DNA of 64,000 nt from Ochotona curzoniae (GCF_017591425.1 NW_024467120.1:7068001-7132000), one strand, 5' to 3'. Positions 21,080 to 33,497 are shown, counted from the first letter of the stretch. Notes: generated by a model not told the origin, from the sequence alone. Made by a program: numbers and translations.

Positions 21080-21350
21080 TTACCATATGGATGCCGGTTA
21101 GTGTCCTGGCTAATCCACTTCTGATCTAGCTCCCTGCTTACGGCCTGGGAAAGCAGTGGAGGATGGTCCACGTCCTTGCGATCCTGTGATCACAGCGGAG
21201 ATGGGGAAGAAGTTACTTGCTCCCAGCTTTGGGTGAGCTCAGCTCTGGCTGTCGCAGCCATCTGCAGAGTGAACCACCAGGTAGAAGACCTCCTCTCACT
21301 GGCATTCCTTCTCGCTGTTAATCTGCCTGATGATGAGTAAAAATCTTTTT
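21080..21350 (+). mobile_element. CSINE, sense, 5' part lost
   Basis: 'gatctagctccctgcttacg', 'aaagcagtggaggatggtcc' and 'gagctcagctctggctgtcg', then a diverged tail ending 'tgatgagtaaaaatcttttt'. The first 50 or so bases are unrecognisable. Confidence 0.75.
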
Positions 21351-22289
21351 ACATTTGATCTTGGCCAGAAGGGTGAGAAGCAATTCGATCTTTTTCTAAA
21401 AATGGGGGAAAATGAACAATTCATCTGTGTGCTCTTTACCCAATTGCTTTAATATTAAAATGATTTGATATAATTGCGATGCAGTTAATAAGCAGGAAAT
21501 CAACATTAGTTGTGTTACTGTTACCTAAACCGTAGATTCTATTGGGTTTGACCACTTTTCCCTTTACCTTGGAAAGATTTCGCCACAGAAAACCTAAGGT
21601 CTCGGCTAGCGCATCGTGTTTCTCCACTTCTCCGCAGCCTGTGACAGTAGCTCATTTCTTTCCCTTGTATTCTGACCTTGATCCCTCAGAACTGGTTCAT
21701 TGTTGTGTGGAATGTCCCTCCATCTTGGCTGTCTGATGGTTTTTCATGATTAGAACAAAGTTACTTGTTTTTGGCAAGAAGAGCGCAGAAATATTTGCCT
21801 GAACACCTACCATTCAGAATGGTCTGAAATCTAAAACTTGAAGTACCGACTTGACACTGAGTGGCAAGTTTGACATCCTAAGGCTTTACTTCACACTCCA
21901 AATTATTTTAAAAATTGTGACAGTCATCTCCAGGTGGTTATCGGGTAGCAATGAAGAAAATCGGTGAATTTCATGTTTAGACTTAAATCGCATCCCTGAG
22001 ATGCTTTGCTGTGTGTATGCAAATAACCCCCTTGGATCCCGGACTGGAAGCATTTTAGTGCAGTGCTCTCAGCCCATCGCACGGGGCTGTGACGTCCGTC
22101 CTGTTGCTGGCCTGCTGGCCTGTGGCTGCTGGGCTTCTCACTGGTGATGCTGCTCTTGTCTTTTCAGTAGAACAAGTGTCCTGTTTCTCCTTGGCTTTTA
22201 GCCTACAAACTATAGTATCTAATGGCCCTTCTCTGAATAGTTTGAACTGTATCATGTTTGCTTAAGACTGATTTTTCTGTTTATCTGTT

Positions 22290-22588
22290 TATTTTAAAAA
22301 TACTGGTTAGGGAGAACAGTGTGACAGAGGGGGGAGGTGAGGGAGTGAGTTTGTATGCACTGGTGCACTAAACGGCACAATGGCTGGGCTGGACCAGGAA
22401 GAAGCCGGCAGCTGGGAACTCAGCCCAGGTCTCCGTGTGGGTGACAAGGCCCTGGTTGCTTGAGCCGTCACCCTTGCCTCCCAGAAACTGCATTGGCAGG
22501 AAACGAAGATCTGGAGCTGGAAATGCAGTCTAGGTACTTGGATGTGGGTGTCTTGTTTGAACCGCTAGGTTAAGCACTGACCTCTGCC
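22290..22588 (-). mobile_element. CSINE2, antisense
   Basis: 'gtgcactaaacggcacaatg', 'agccggcagctgggaactca', 'cccaggtctccgtgtgggtg' and 'tgcattggcaggaaacgaag' give the antisense CSINE2 order, ending near the inverted head at 22,588. Confidence 0.75.
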
Positions 22589-23204
22589 CTCTCGTTTGTA
22601 TTCATGGATTGGAGCTCTTCTGTAGGCTAGAGCTGTGCTTTCTTTGCCATTTTAATTGTTTATATCTGTCAGTGCTTGTGGATACTGGCTGTCCTCGAAT
22701 ATATTTTTTCCGCCAAATTTTTCCACTATCATATTGACCAACAAATACAGGCAAGGAAGGAATTATCTAATTTTAGACGGAGATTATGAATTCTTACTCC
22801 AAAACTCGTGTACATAAACTTTTTGCTTAATAGTTTGTCATGATTTTGTTAATTGAATCTATGCCTTTTTTTCTGCTTTGGGAAAAAATTGTGTGGGTAC
22901 GTAATTGTGGATATTGTGTGGATATTGCCACTTGAAACAGTCTAGAACACAATTCTGTGGCATAAAATGTCATCAAAGCTTCGAGCAGCTAGCTGCCGTT
23001 TATGACTTCCAGCCTTTTTTGAGGGAAAAGTTTATTATAGAACAGGTTTCTTGCCTCTCCTTTCAGAAGTAAATCTGCTGAGGAAAGATGTTGTCAATCC
23101 CCAAAACTCAGAACAAAGGCACTGTAAGCTGAACAACTGGCTGTGGTAAAATTAAACCAGTGTTATACGAGGCAACTCAACTTTCCCTGTGGATACATGT
23201 TTTT

Positions 23205-23487
23205 TTCAAAATTTTTATTGGAGAGGCAGAGATACAGAAAAATCATCGCTCTGCTGGTTCACTCCCCAGTGACTGCAGTGGATGGAGCTGAGCTGATCTG
23301 AAGCCAGGAGCTTCTTCCAGGTCTCCATGTGGGTGCACGGTCGCAAGGCTTTGAGCCATCCTTTGCTGCTTTCCCAGGCCACAGGCAGGGTGCTGGAAGT
23401 GGAGCAGTGGGGACACGAACCGGTGCCCACATGGGCTGGTGGTGCATGCAAGACAACTTTAGCCATAAGCTACTGCGCTAGGCCTGG
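23205..23487 (-). mobile_element. CSINE, antisense
   Basis: 'aaaatttttattggagaggc', 'ctgctggttcactccccagt', 'gctttcccaggccacaggca' and 'aagctactgcgctaggcctg' mark a near-full copy with short internal losses. Confidence 0.9.
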
Positions 23488-23544
23488 ATCCATGTATGTG
23501 GTTTTAAACAAATATGGCTTGAGTGCATGCATTCCTCTTACATT

Positions 23545-23856
23545 TTTAAAAAAGGTTTTATTTGCTATTACAAAGCCAGATACACAGAGAGGAAGATCTT
23601 CCATCTGATGATTCACTCCCCAAGTGACCGCAACGGCCGGTGCTGTTGAGCCGAACCCAGGAGATGGGAATTTTCTCCAGGTCTCCCACTCAGGTGCAGG
23701 ATCCCAAAGCATTGGGCTGTCCTTCACTGCTTTCCCAGGCCACAAGCAGGGAGCTGGATGGAAAGTGGAGCTGCCGGGATTAGAACCGGCTCCCATATGG
23801 GATCCCAGCGCGTTCAAGGCGAGGACTTTAGCTGCTAGGCCACTGCACTGGGCCCT
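23545..23856 (-). mobile_element. Full-length pika CSINE, antisense
   Basis: 'aaaggttttatttgctatta' tail, 'aagtgaccgcaacggccggt' body, 'gattagaaccggctcccata' inverted B box and 'ggccactgcactgggcccta' inverted head. Confidence 0.93.
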
Positions 23857-23959
23857 ACATGTTTTCTTTACAGTAGTTTTGGTGTCTAAAATATTTTTTT
23901 TCAGTGTAGTCTTTGGAATATTTAGATTATTTCCTTTGGACAGGTTGATGCATGGTATT

Positions 23960-24248
23960 TTTGAAGATTTATTTGAAAGGCATGGCAGACAGGAAATGTA
24001 TCTTCCATCTACTGATTCACTCACCAAATGGCCGAAATGACTGGGACTTTGCTAGGCAGAAGCCAGGAGTTTGATTTCACGCTTTCATGTGGATGCAGGG
24101 TCCTGGAATCTTGGACTATCTTCTGGAGCTTTCTTTAGGGCTTTAGCTTGGAGCTGGACTGGATATGGAGTGCCAGGATTCGAGCTGAACCAGTATGGGG
24201 TGCTGGTGTCACAGGTGGTGGCTCAGCATACTAAATCTCTGCCCCAGA
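23960..24248 (-). mobile_element. CSINE2, antisense
   Basis: 'gaagatttatttgaaaggca' tail, 'tcttccatctactgattcac', 'atgcagggtcctggaatctt' and 'ggattcgagctgaaccagta'. It ends 'taaatctctgcccc' at the inverted head. Confidence 0.8.
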
Positions 24249-24429
24249 TCCTGGGAAATCGCTTCTTAGTCCACACTTGTGACTAGTCTTAGCAGTGTAT
24301 TCAGTATTCGACATGGTTACAGGTCATTTGGAGCCAAATCTGGTGAATAAGGTATATGACACCAGAATAATTGGTGCTGTTTTAGTTCAGGCATTTTTGT
24401 TGATTCTCAGTTCTTGAGGAGTGAGTCTT

Positions 24430-24716
24430 GGGCCTGGCGTGGTAGCCTAGTGGCTGAAGTCCTCACTTTGCACCGCTAGGATCCCATATGGGAGCCGGTT
24501 CTAATCTTGGTGGCCCCGCTTCCCATCCAGCTCCCTGCTTGTGTGGCCTAGGAAAGCAGTGGAGGACCACCCAAAGTCTTAAAGAAGGTCCTGGTTCCAG
24601 GCTTCAGATCAGCTCAGCTTTAGCCGTTATGGCTGCTTGGAGTAAATCAACGGACAGAAGATCTTCCTGTCTCCTCTGTTTATCTGACTTTCCAATAAAA
24701 AATCTAAATCTTTTTT
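24430..24716 (+). mobile_element. CSINE, sense
   Basis: 'gggcctggcgtggtagccta' head, 'ggttctaatcttggtggccc' B box region, 'ctttccaataaaaaatctaa' tail. A short internal gap occurs after 'aagtcttaaagaagg'. It sits about 575 bp from the antisense copy at 23,545, in opposite orientation. Confidence 0.92.
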
Positions 24717-24721
24717 CTATT

Positions 24722-26893
24722 TCAAGATAAAATTCCATGGGCTGTTATTTCTTACACCCTCCTAAACCCTCACAACGAATTTCCCACATATTACAATGGT
24801 ATAGTCCTTGATAAGCAGTTAAGTCCAACGTTCTGCTATTCAAGTGTATCCTGGCATTGTGGGTGCAGACAGTGGTAAGAGTCCAGCATCCTATTGTCGA
24901 GATAAATTGGACTCCAGATGGAACTGTTCATCTTTGATCTGAAAGTAGATGTATACTGCATTGTATTTTCACATCTGTATGTGATCGTCTGTTACACAGA
25001 TGCTACACATTTCCTTAAATGAAAAGCGATAGAACAAAATCAGCAACAGGAATAGTTGAAATTTACAACACCAGAGTAAAATAACAATTTTACAATAAAA
25101 TTTACAACACTGGGGTTAAATAACGTACTCTGTGACTAAACAAACATTATTGGAGATAATGATGCTACCGTGAATGAAGTCAATAAACTATTTCGAAGAA
25201 ATAAATAAAACTCGTGAGTTGCAGCAAAAATATTGAAAGTGCTATTGATCTCATAATTGGCATGAAGGTTGCCTTGCCAGGATAAATATTAGTCCTTTTG
25301 GGATTAATTCACTGAGCATAATGGTCTCTAGTTTGGACCATTTGGTTACAAATTGTAGAATTTCATTCTTTTTAATGGCTGAGTAGTATTCCATGTAGAT
25401 GTACCACAGTTTCTTTATCCACTCCTTTGGATGGGCATCTGGGTTGTTTCCATGTCTTTGCTGTTGTACATTGTGCTGCTGTAAATACAAGATCACAGAT
25501 CCCTTTCTCATACAGTGTTCATTTATTTTGGGTATGTTTCTAGGGGTGGGATAGTAGGGTCATATGGCAGGTTTATTTGCAGTTCTCTAAGCACTCTGCA
25601 TGCTGGCTTCCATAGAGGCTGTGCTAGCCTGCACTCCCAGCAGCAGTAAAGGAGGGTACGCTTCTCACCATATCCAAGCCAGCGAATGTTGATAGAGTAG
25701 TGAATGTAGGCCTGCCTCCCTGGAGTTCGGTGATTTTCGGCTCCCTCAGTCTGGTTATGTTTGTCCATGGTGCCTAGGGAGCCTGAGTATCTTTCCACAT
25801 GTGTACTAGCCATTTGAATTTGTTCTTTTGAAAAATGTCTGTTCATTTCCTTTGCCCATTTCTTCACAGGGTTGTTTTGCTGTCACTGGGTTTCTGAAGC
25901 TCTTTGTAAATCCTGGATATTAGTCCTTTGCTGTGTGTAAAATTTTCTCCCATTTCATTGGTTGCTTCTTCACTTTGATCATTTGCTTTGCCATACAGAA
26001 ACTTTTTAGTTTAAGGTAGTCCCATTTGTTTATTTTGGCTTTGACTACCTGTGCTTTTGGTGTCTTTCAAGAAGTCATGTGCCATTCCTGTATCTGAGTG
26101 TATCCTGTGTTTTTCTCTAACAGTTTGATGGCTTCTGGGTGTAGATAGGTCCTTCATCCATTCGGAGCTGATTTTTATGTAAGGTGACAGGTTGGGGGTT
26201 TGCTTCTTTGGCATTTGTTGCGGAGACCCGGCTTTTCCGCCGGATTGTTCATTTTCTTGTCAAAGACTGGTTGGCTACCCATATGTGGGCTCCCTTCTGG
26301 TGTTTCTATTATGTTGCATTGACTTTCTTCTGTTTCTGTATCAGTGCCAGACTGTTTGGATGATCACTGCTCTGTAGTATGTCTTGAGAGGCCTGAGAAC
26401 TGTGACTCCTTCCAGCTTGATTTTTCTTCAGCATAGCTTTGGCTATTTATGGTCTCTTGCGTTCCTGGATGAACTTTTGTATCTTCCATTTCTGAAAAGA
26501 ATATTGCGATTTTGATTGGGATCACATTGAGTTTCTATGTCCCTTTTGGTCATAGGGACATTGTGATAGGGACATTCTGCAATCCAGGGACACGGCAAGT
26601 TTATCCATCTTTTAATGTCTTCCGTTTCTTAATGTTTTGTAGTTTTCATCATAGAGGTCTTTCACATATTAATTCATAGGTATTTAGGATTCTTCACTAT
26701 TTTAAAGGGGGTTGCATTTACAGTTTATTTCTTAGCCATGAAATTATTTGTATATACTAGTGCCGTTGATTTGTACTCATTAATTTTGTATCATGTGCCT
26801 TGTCAAAGTCTTTTGCATGCCATTAGTCTCTTGACTCTTTCGGTTCTTATAACAGTCAAGTCATCAGCAACCATGGATAATTCTAATTCGTTT
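24722..26893 (-). mobile_element. 5'-truncated lagomorph L1, antisense (3' UTR and C-terminal ORF2)
   Basis: From left to right it reads L1 backwards: a 3' UTR related to those at 55.03 and 59.31 kb, then ORF2 from about 25,290. Translated on the minus strand, the pieces show the L1 ORF2 C-terminus: EWIKKLWYIYMEYYSAIKKN (25,251-25,511) and QINLPYDPTIPPLETYPK (25,523-25,867), with KKWAKEMNRHFSKEQIQMA upstream. The reading frame is broken by stops and shifts, and the reverse transcriptase core is missing. It is not active. Stretch 26,600-26,893 is more diverged. Confidence 0.9.
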
Positions 26894-27802
26894 TTTTTTT
26901 TTAAATCTCCTAAGAACATCATAACAGTTTGATTAAGGGATTGGTGACCACTGTTGGCCATTGTGGAGTAAAGGTATGACTTCCCTTGTGACCACTCCAA
27001 GGTGAGCACTTCTTGGACAGTTCTGTAGACAGAGCTGTATGTTTAGCTTGTGACACTGCAGTGAATGAGCAGTGTGGGTTTTTTCCTTTTTGATCAGTAG
27101 GAGAAAAGCTATCGCAGCCATTGGGGCTGTAGTTGGTTAACGACATGTTCTATATAGTTTGTAAACAGGAGAACATGTTTTATGTATGACTGGTTGGTTT
27201 TGGATGCTCTTCTGAGAAATCATCTAAAAATTGCAAAAAGGACAGGACTGAACATTGCTGATAGTTTCTTTGTTAAATAAATTACACACAAATTCACAAA
27301 CACTGCCTTGGCACACAGTGTCTTTACAGAAAACAATGCTAGTGACTTAAAGGTAAGAATAAACTAGCCATGGACTCGAGCAGAAAAATGTCTTGTTTTT
27401 TGACAAAGCCTTCGTCTGTTAATTCGTACAAGATATTTTTGGTAAATATACAAGTTTGTAATGTGCTCCCTCATGGTTTTATAATTGGAAATTGGGACCT
27501 GCTTTGTTGAACCAACTTTTATACTTTGTATTTCAGAGGTGCTTTGTATTAATGTCAGGTCAGATTCTAGCATTGTAGGTTTGAGTTCAGGAAATTAACA
27601 TCTCTACAAAAACTGTTTGGTATCGGAGGTAATATTACAACGGAGTGGCTGCAGTGTGTGCCATAGTAAGGGAAACTACTGTACCCTAGCTGCCTTGCTC
27701 CTTCATTGTCACTGCGGTTATTTACATTTACATACTGTCTTATTTAACAAAGATTTTGTTCAGTAGCTTTGAAAAATTACTTTCAAATGTTGACACTTGG
27801 CT

Positions 27803-28083
27803 AACTTATTTTCATTGGAAATCAGATACAGAGAAGAGACAGGGAGATCTTCAATTTGATTCACTCCTCAAGTGGCCACAATGGCAGGAGCTGAACCAAT
27901 TCAAAGCCCCAAGTCTCTTCCAGGTCTCCCACACGGGTGCAGGGTCCCAAGGCTGTGGGCCGTCCTCAACTGCTTTCCCAGACCACAAGCAGGGAGTTGG
28001 ATGGGAAGTGGAACAGCCGGTGCCCTTGTGGGCTCCCAGCGTGTTAAAGGCAACTTTAGCCTCAAGGCTACTATGCTGGACCC
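27803..28083 (-). mobile_element. CSINE, antisense, with target-site duplication
   Basis: 'ttcattggaaatcagataca' tail, 'caagtggccacaatggcagg', 'ctttcccagaccacaagcag' and 'caaggctactatgctggacc' head. It is flanked by 'gacacttggct' (27,792-27,802) and 'gacacttagct' (28,084-28,094), one mismatch. A short gap lies near 28,018. Confidence 0.93.
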
Positions 28084-28484
28084 GACACTTAGCTTTTTGA
28101 CTTAGATTGTTTTAGTGCTGTGTATGAATTATGTGTTGAGTGGTACAACTTACCTACTGTAACTCAGAGTTGGCTTGCAGAAGTTCTTTCTGCAACCAGA
28201 GCTGATGCCTTTTATTTTACATTATGTCCATCAGGAGTTACAGAAAAATTTAACTGTGCTGTTGTCATACAAGGAGGATCTGTAGCGCAAAAGGTGAACA
28301 TGAACTTGTACATACTGTTGGCCTTGGCATTATTCTGAAGCTCAGGAAACGCATACTAAGGAATGCATGAAGAATAAAAAGCCTTTCATGCACTTCAATA
28401 GGAACTGTTTGTGTTGATATGTAGAATGTTCTCTTTGGGTGTGTTGAGCTAATTTTATAATTTCCTTAAATCTATATACCCTGT

Positions 28485-28765
28485 GGATCAGAACGATAGC
28501 CTAGTGGCTAAAGGCTTCACCTTGCATGCGCCACTTCCTGTCCCAGCTGCTCTGCTTCCCATCCAGCTCCCTGCCTGTGGCCTGGGAAAGCAGTCAAGGA
28601 CAGCCCAAAGCCTTGGAACCCTGCTGCACCTGCATGGGAGACATGGAAGAAGCTCCTGGCTCTGGATCAGCTTAACTCTGACCATTGTGGCTGCTTGGAG
28701 TGAACCAGTGGACGGAAGATCTCTCTCCTCTCAAATCTGACTTTCCAATAAAATCTAAACAATTC
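28485..28765 (+). mobile_element. CSINE, sense
   Basis: 'cgatagcctagtggctaaag' A-box region, 'ccatccagctccctgcctgt', 'caaggacagcccaaagcctt' and 'gactttccaataaaatctaa' tail. Lacks the B box. It is an inverted partner of the copy at 27,803, 400 bp away. Confidence 0.9.
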
Positions 28766-29314
28766 GTTTATTTTTAAAGCCCTTTGGTTTGGGACACTTC
28801 ATTTGCCTTACTATTCCTTAAAAGTACTTGCTTAAGTTATTGGTTGTTGCTTCCCATGTCCCTTGCTTCCATAGTAGTGGAAAATGTGTTAAAATTAGGT
28901 TACTTTCCTGAATTAAAGAGGCTGTTCCTAAGTTTTGATGTTTTTGTAAGCTTGCCACAGCCACAGATCTTACACAGAGAGGATAGTTGTATTCAAAGCT
29001 GTTTCTGCAGGTGTTCTAACAGCACAGGGTGCAAGCATTTCTCCAGGTTGTCTCCCAGAAAGGTTCCACCCGTGGCAGGGATGACAGTGGCCATCGGTCA
29101 CTGAGCTGTGTCCTTCCTCCGGATTCTCTCCAAGGGACTCGGGTCACAGGGAGCGAGGGAGGAATCTCATGGATAACTTCTACGTTTTACGTGTCTAGAC
29201 TCAAATGGCTGCCAGATGTGGGCAAAGAGCACTTGAGCCCAGTGAGGACTCTGGGCATGTAACATTATGGTATGTAAACATCGGGGGGAGGGTGGCAAAC
29301 AGCAGGTGGACTGC

Positions 29315-29762
29315 TTTTTTTTTTTTTTTTGGATTTTGTGAACTTTTTCATTTATGGAAAACTGAACAGCATATACACGGTAAACTGATCAAATCAGAAT
29401 GAGCATGTCCTTAAGTTTGGAGCCAACTAGCTGCCTTCTTCCAGCTGTCTAACGCACATAATGCATGCTTGTGTAGTACTTAAGTTGTGACCTACAGTAT
29501 GCCTGTTGTGCTGCAGAAAACTAAAATTTGTACTTGCGTCTGAATTTATCTAGTTTCAACCCTTTATCACTCTACATATTCTTGCAAAGCCTTATTCTAA
29601 ATTTTGGTTTGTTAAAATTTCCATATGTGAGAGGACATAGTTTGCTTGTCTGTGTCTGGTTTATTTCACGTAACAAAGACCTCTGTCCCATTTCTACTGC
29701 GCATGTCAGTATTTCATTCTTGTGACTGAGTAATACTTCATTTCATATGCATACCTTTCTTT
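29315..29762 (-). mobile_element. Old L1 3' UTR fragment, antisense
   Basis: A 16-T run (29,315-29,330) is followed by 'catttatggaaaactgaaca', 'tttccatatgtgagaggaca', 'tttgcttgtctgtgtctggt' and 'ttatttcacgtaacaaagac', typical antisense L1 3' UTR phrases from an old subfamily. Confidence 0.6.
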
Positions 29763-29764
29763 AA

Positions 29765-29852
29765 AAGATACTTACTTTGAAAGAATTAGACACAGATCTC
29801 TCTGCTGGCTCACTCCCCCAGATGGCTGCAGTGGTCAAGGCTGCACTGTGCA
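29765..29852 (-). mobile_element. CSINE2 tail fragment, antisense
   Basis: 'aagatacttactttgaaaga', then 'gatctctctgctggctcact' and 'cagatggctgcagtggtcaa'. The remainder is lost. Confidence 0.65.
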
Positions 29853-29925
29853 TTTGTGGCATAATACACAGACTTACCCCTAAGGCCACAGACAGTGAAA
29901 ATGTTACACACAACATGTGGTGATT

Positions 29926-30205
29926 GGGCCCGGCGTGGTAGCCTAGTGGCTAAAATCCTCACTTCGCATGTGCAGTATCTTACATGGTATCCAGTGGCCC
30001 TGCTTCCCATCCGTCTCCCTGTTTGTAGCCTGGGAAAGCAGTCAAGGACAGCCCAAAGCCTTGGGACCCTGCACCTGCTTGGGAGACCTGGAAGAGGCTC
30101 CTGGATTTGGGTTGGCTCTGGTAGTTGTGGTCACCTGGGGAATGAATCAGTGGATGGAAGATCTTTCTCTATAAATCTGACTTTCCAGTACAATTTTTTT
30201 AAGTA
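29926..30205 (+). mobile_element. CSINE, sense
   Basis: 'gggcccggcgtggtagccta' head, 'ctagtggctaaaatcctcac', 'cagtcaaggacagcccaaag' and 'aatctgactttccagtacaa' tail. Small losses occur around the B box. Confidence 0.92.
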
Positions 30206-30564
30206 AAAAAATACCCTTCGGTTGTGAAACGGGCTTGTCTAGTTTTCAAAGGTACTTATGAGAGTAAAGTTTGTGTGAAAATGGAATTAAATGATCAGTT
30301 TATCTAAAATTGGTAACTACGCGAATCCGTGCTCTCAGATTGTACATGACGATCCTCCTATAGCTCTTCAGTTGCACTTGCTCTCACCCTTTCAGATGAA
30401 GGCATTCAGTAGATCTGCAATCCCATGAAACATGCCCTGCTTCATTCCTACGTTGTCTTTGATTTGTATGGGGGAAGACCAGTCTGATCTCTGCAGTTTC
30501 CTCCTGCAAAAATGTATCTGAACCCCAGAGTACAGAGAATACAAGGAACTCAGCAGAGTAAGGG

Positions 30565-30712
30565 CCAAGGCAGGTTGGCACAGTGCAGTAGGCTAGTCCT
30601 CGGCCCGTGTTGCCAGCATCCCATATGGTGCCAGTTCGCGTCCTGTCTGCTCAGCTTGTGTTTCAGCTCTGCTTCTGGCTTGGCAAAGGGGCAGGGGATG
30701 TAGCCCATGCCA
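30565..30712 (+). mobile_element. CSINE2 5' part, sense
   Basis: 'gcaggttggcacagtgcagt', 'aggctagtcctcggcccgtg', 'gcatcccatatggtgccagt' and 'tggcaaaggggcaggggatg'. The 3' half is missing. Confidence 0.6.
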
Positions 30713-32196
30713 TCTTAGACATGTATGTAGCCCATAGTATCTTAGACATGATCTTTAGAGGAGTCCAGTATGACTGAGACAGGATAGCGCGAAGATTTAC
30801 CTAATGCGTTCCTTTATACAGTGAGTAAAATTCTTCAAGTTGCTGCAATTGAAAATCTGTCTTGAGACCGTCTCAAGGTTGACAGTGTTTTAGTGGAATG
30901 CAGCGTTTCAAAAGCGTCTCGGTTCATTTTAAAAGATGTTTAAGGCTCTTCAGTACTGTTCTGTTCAATAGGATGCATGAGGAGTTTCCCAATTTCTGCC
31001 TTCGGCTTTTAGTTCCTTTAAAGCGAGCACAGAAATGCTTGGTTTCTTGTGGGCCCAGAAATTTCCTCTTTGTGTATCTGTCATTTTGTGAAACTGCTAA
31101 GTGGCGCTGGTTTAAATTCTGTGCCCAATTATGTGCTAACGAAGCCAAGCAGTGTCAGCCTTTTTTTTTGTTTCCCCTGAACCTAAGCAGTAGCTGCATT
31201 TGTTAGAGAGTAGACCTGTAATGTTGGAAAGTCGTCCTGTTTGTTAGGGAGGGAGAGGCTGTAGCCTATCCTTGCGAGTTCCAAAGGTCTTTAGCTCTAA
31301 GTCCTAGGTTTTTTCTTCTTTGGGGGCGGGGGGCTTGTTACTTCGAAAGCAAATGCCTGGTAGTAAATAACTGTTTAATGAAATTATTTTGATAAAGCTT
31401 GCTCGGCTTTCACAGTAGTCGGGGCACGGAAGAACTGCTCTTTCCCTGCCCTATTTTGGGAACTAGATCGTCATTGTCCATACTGTCGCACTTCTGACCT
31501 GGTTGTCCCCTGGGCGCTTGAATCTGACTGGCACTCTTTCGTAGCCTGTTACACCATGCAGGAGTCCTAAGCTGGCTGATATTTTCAGAATTACTGGCAT
31601 TCTGGTAATTGAACTTAAACTTTCTGCTTTTAATCTTTTATAATTTTAAGGAAACAATCAACATATCCGTAGATTTTATTTTTCAGAAAGCTGCCACTTA
31701 ATATTCAGTTACCTTTAGAGATTTTCTAAGATACTTCCTGCTTACTTGAGAAAGTATAAATTTATTTTTAATGCACCGCACGAAGATTGCTTGTTCTATA
31801 GGGTATGTATGTTAAAAGCAAGTAGTGGGGTATGGTGTCTGTGGTTGTATGTACTGCGCAATGTCCAGTTTAAACACACCTGTTTCCTTGGTCTTTAACC
31901 CTTCTCTATGGCAAGAACCTTCAGAACTACCTATAGTTACCAGACTACACAAATACCAGAGATTTGTATAAAATATTTTTTGTGGTCATTCACTTCAGAA
32001 CAGCTTAACTTTTTTTTTAAATGAGCAGATAGATTAATTGCCATGAAAGCTTTATCTGAATTTGCATTTTGTGTTTTTTTGAGGGAAAGAAAACCTCTTG
32101 ATGTTGAAGTTGAATGTGTGAAATACTGTTTTGTCTCTGACTTTCAACTTGAAGTGCAGTGGGTTTGTGTTGAAGACATGATGTATTTCGTTTTGG

Positions 32197-32210
32197 TCAA
32201 TAGATGGCAG
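32197..32210 (+). promoter_or_regulatory. CTCF-like motif (12 of 14)
   Basis: TCAATAGATGGCAG fits the core CCASYAGRKGGCRS with two mismatches. Binding is not shown by the sequence alone. Confidence 0.3.
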
Positions 32211-33321
32211 TATTGCATCACACGATCGCTGCAGCTCTACTACACTGTTGGGTATGAATAGTGAATTGTGTCACAAATGTTCTTGGAAAATTATTAGGAA
32301 TCTCTAAATTAGGCATCGTTTTTTTGGTTCGTTGACTTTTTTTTTGCCCCTTGAACTTCACAGTCTTTGTGTAAGGACCAATGGTCTTGTGAGAGGCAGC
32401 ATGATCCTGTGGGGACCTCTGTCTGCAGGGGTATGGACGCTGAAGACCAGTTGTGGGATGACTTAGTCGCTGGCTGAGTGCTTGGTGCCTTCCCTGCCCT
32501 GTCTGCCGCACTCTGCTGCTCCCAGGGAGCTTGTCCAGGTGGGAACACTTCAGTCTGAGGGCAAACGCTTGTTCACTTTCCCATGACCTTGCTCTCTTGT
32601 TTCCTGGAAATGCGTCCTTACACTGGATGCAGTCTGAACAGGTCCTGAATCCCCAGATCGGAACAGGGAACGGAGTAAGGGTTAAAGAGGCTCACCATTA
32701 AAGCAGAGTGGAGTCAACGGGTGCCTTTCAGACTCCCCATTGTGTTTGATGGTTTAGGTTAAGGGAGAAATGATTTCAGATTGTGTGGCATTTTTCATGC
32801 ATTTTGCTTTTTGCTGATTTTTCATGGTTTGACACGCACATATAAGGGTGTCTAAGGATTTTTTGTGTAACGCTGAACAAGCAGGTACTGATCATATTGT
32901 GACTTCAGGCTGTCTTTGGAAATTGCGACTGTGGTTTTCACCTAATCGGATGTATTTAGAATCCTAACTCCTTGTGTGAGCTACTTCTCTGCCTTCCCAC
33001 TCCCCCTGGTACCCCCCTACTGCCCCAGCTGATGTCCCGGCAGAGGGGCTAAAGTAAGCACACAGCTAACTCCTGTCTTGGTTATTTATCTGGTTTATGG
33101 TCTTTCCTATGGTCGGTGAGATCTTTCTGTCCTTATATTCACTCTTCACATCTCAGGCTTGCGTATCCTTATTCAGTGAAAATGACTTTCTGAAGACTAA
33201 ATGACCCAGTGCATGTAAAATGTCCCAAGTGTGTGTGTTATCAAGTATAGAACCTGCACAAATTAGGAATTCAGGTGTTCCATGGATGTCCATGAGCAAG
33301 TAAAAACACATTCACTTTGTG

Positions 33322-33497
33322 AGAAAGGGGAAGGGAGGCTGGAAGGAGAAGACAGCCGGGTGGGTGGGTGTGGGGAGGCGGAGGAGGGGATGCTTTTTGT
33401 CTGCAAGGTGTGGGGGCGGGGATTGGGAGGGTTTGAGGGCGGGCCCCAGGGGATTGGTGAGTGGGTGGGGTTGGAAGGGGCTGGAAGATTGGAGGTG
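33322..33497 (+). other. Guanine-rich patch
   Basis: About 175 bases with repeated runs of three to five G on the + strand (gtgggtgggtgtgggg, tgtgggggcggggattggga, gggcgggccccagggg, gtgggtggggttggaagggg). It meets the simple G3+N1-7 quadruplex rule several times. Flanking DNA is AT-rich; an AT palindrome-like stretch follows at 33,500-33,555. No ORF or promoter annotation follows from this. Confidence 0.7.

Noticed and set aside
23470..24027. 185-codon minus-strand open frame
   Set aside because: It lies almost entirely in a CSINE. The protein text is translated SINE body, repeated at other SINE copies in the window.
25251..25867. L1 ORF2 pieces as a live reverse transcriptase gene
   Set aside because: Only the C-terminal part is present, broken by stops and shifts, without the catalytic core. 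Annotated as a dead L1.
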